13,568 nucleotides of DNA from an uncultured Eggerthella sp. (lineage in GTDB: Bacteria > Actinomycetota > Coriobacteriia > Coriobacteriales > Eggerthellaceae). Within the stretch, counting starts at the first letter, position 1, and the number at the start of each line of letters is the position of its first letter. The notes beneath the pieces are model-generated. The model saw nothing but the letters and a program-made list of their open reading frames with translations, was not told the DNA's origin and ran no database searches. Below are positions 13,320-13,568 of the stretch, piece by piece. The stretch is taken from contig USPD01000027.1 of assembly GCA_900556585.1 (NCBI GenBank), forward strand, positions 1 to 13,568. Direction: 5' to 3'. The position numbers and the translations under genes were made by a program.

Positions 13320-13568
13320 ATGAAAGTTTGTATTCTTGGAACAGGATCACTTGGTAGCACCATTGGAGGTGCGCTCGCTAAAGCGGGAAATGAGGTCCAT
13401 TTTGTTGGCCGTCAGGCGCATATGGATGCGGTGAACAAAAACGGACTTGTTATGGTTACGCCAACAGGTGAAGAAGTTGCTCATCCTGTTGGACATACAA
13501 CTCCTGTTGGAATTGGTGTTTGTGATCTTGTCATTGTGTTGTGTAAGGCGTTTGATACCAAGGCCACC
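13320..13568 (+). CDS. Ketopantoate reductase family (PanE/ApbA-like), 3' end outside window
   Basis: The first 83 codons of an NAD(P)H-dependent 2-keto-acid reductase of the ketopantoate reductase family. It shows the Rossmann start VCILGTGSLGSTIGGALAKAG with a GxGxxG pattern (G7, G9, G12), then VHFVGRQAHMDAVNKNGL, the usual VxxxxR block that selects the dinucleotide phosphate, and VIVLCKAFDT, equivalent to the conserved VK(A/S)xxT region. GGGAGTGGG precedes ATG 13320. It follows the VOC gene by 91 bases on the same strand, so it may be the third gene of the LysR-linked operon. True PanE makes pantoate; the catabolic context suggests a paralogue acting on another 2-keto acid. Catalytic Lys and Glu lie downstream, outside the window. 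Confidence 0.85.
   Translation, partial: MKVCILGTGSLGSTIGGALAKAGNEVHFVGRQAHMDAVNKNGLVMVTPTGEEVAHPVGHTTPVGIGVCDLVIVLCKAFDTKAT

Overview
The window looks like a chromosomal segment of a Gram-positive, probably anaerobic bacterium. The most economical guess is a Coriobacteriia-type actinobacterium, but this rests on gene content and style rather than a marker search. Signs used are a perfect HrcA/CIRCE operator, a GTG-started rplM directly coupled to rpsI, a long two-domain glutamine-dependent NAD synthetase, and a set of UbiD/LpdD, nitroreductase, LysR and MaoC genes typical of gut actinobacteria. Base composition is moderately AT-rich. No insertion sequence, phage gene, CRISPR array, rRNA or convincing tRNA was seen.

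Layout from left to right. (1) 1-412 (-): 5' part of an Hsp20 small heat-shock protein gene. (2) 413-740: divergent control region with a perfect CIRCE element and an extended -10 promoter facing right. (3) 741-2924 (+): a large single-pass membrane protein with a basic, disordered cytoplasmic half and an extracytoplasmic SxxK/SDN/KxG serine-hydrolase domain interrupted by a Ser/Asp/Gln-rich segment. (4) 3114-4319 (+): a ribosomal protein operon with promoter, structured leader, rplM, rpsI, a structured 3' region and a strong terminator. (5) 4618-7206 (-): lpdD-ubiD-ubiX, a three-gene non-oxidative aromatic acid decarboxylase operon of the gallate/protocatechuate decarboxylase kind, with degenerate ~22-bp tandem repeats at the lpdD-ubiD junction. 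(6) 7395-8997 (+): an alpha/beta hydrolase carrying the full fluoroacetate-dehalogenase active site, followed at 13 bp by a nitroreductase. (7) 8998-9171: a convergent junction with three successive hairpins. (8) 9159-12269 (-): nadE and a LysR-type regulator. (9) 12427 to the end (+): a MaoC-like hydratase, a VOC-fold protein and a ketopantoate-reductase-like gene cut by the window edge, divergent from the LysR gene and probably regulated by it.

How the parts may work together: UbiX makes prenylated FMN, UbiD uses it to decarboxylate an aromatic acid, and LpdD is the accessory factor of that system. The adjacent divergent dehalogenase/nitroreductase pair makes 4.6-9.0 kb look like a small-molecule or xenobiotic transformation island. 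The LysR-MaoC-VOC-reductase block looks like a separate regulated catabolic operon of unknown substrate. The housekeeping genes (rplM-rpsI, nadE) are standard. The most unusual items are the CIRCE-linked membrane serine hydrolase with a linker inside its catalytic domain, the complete defluorinase-type active site, and the tandem repeat that runs across the lpdD stop codon.
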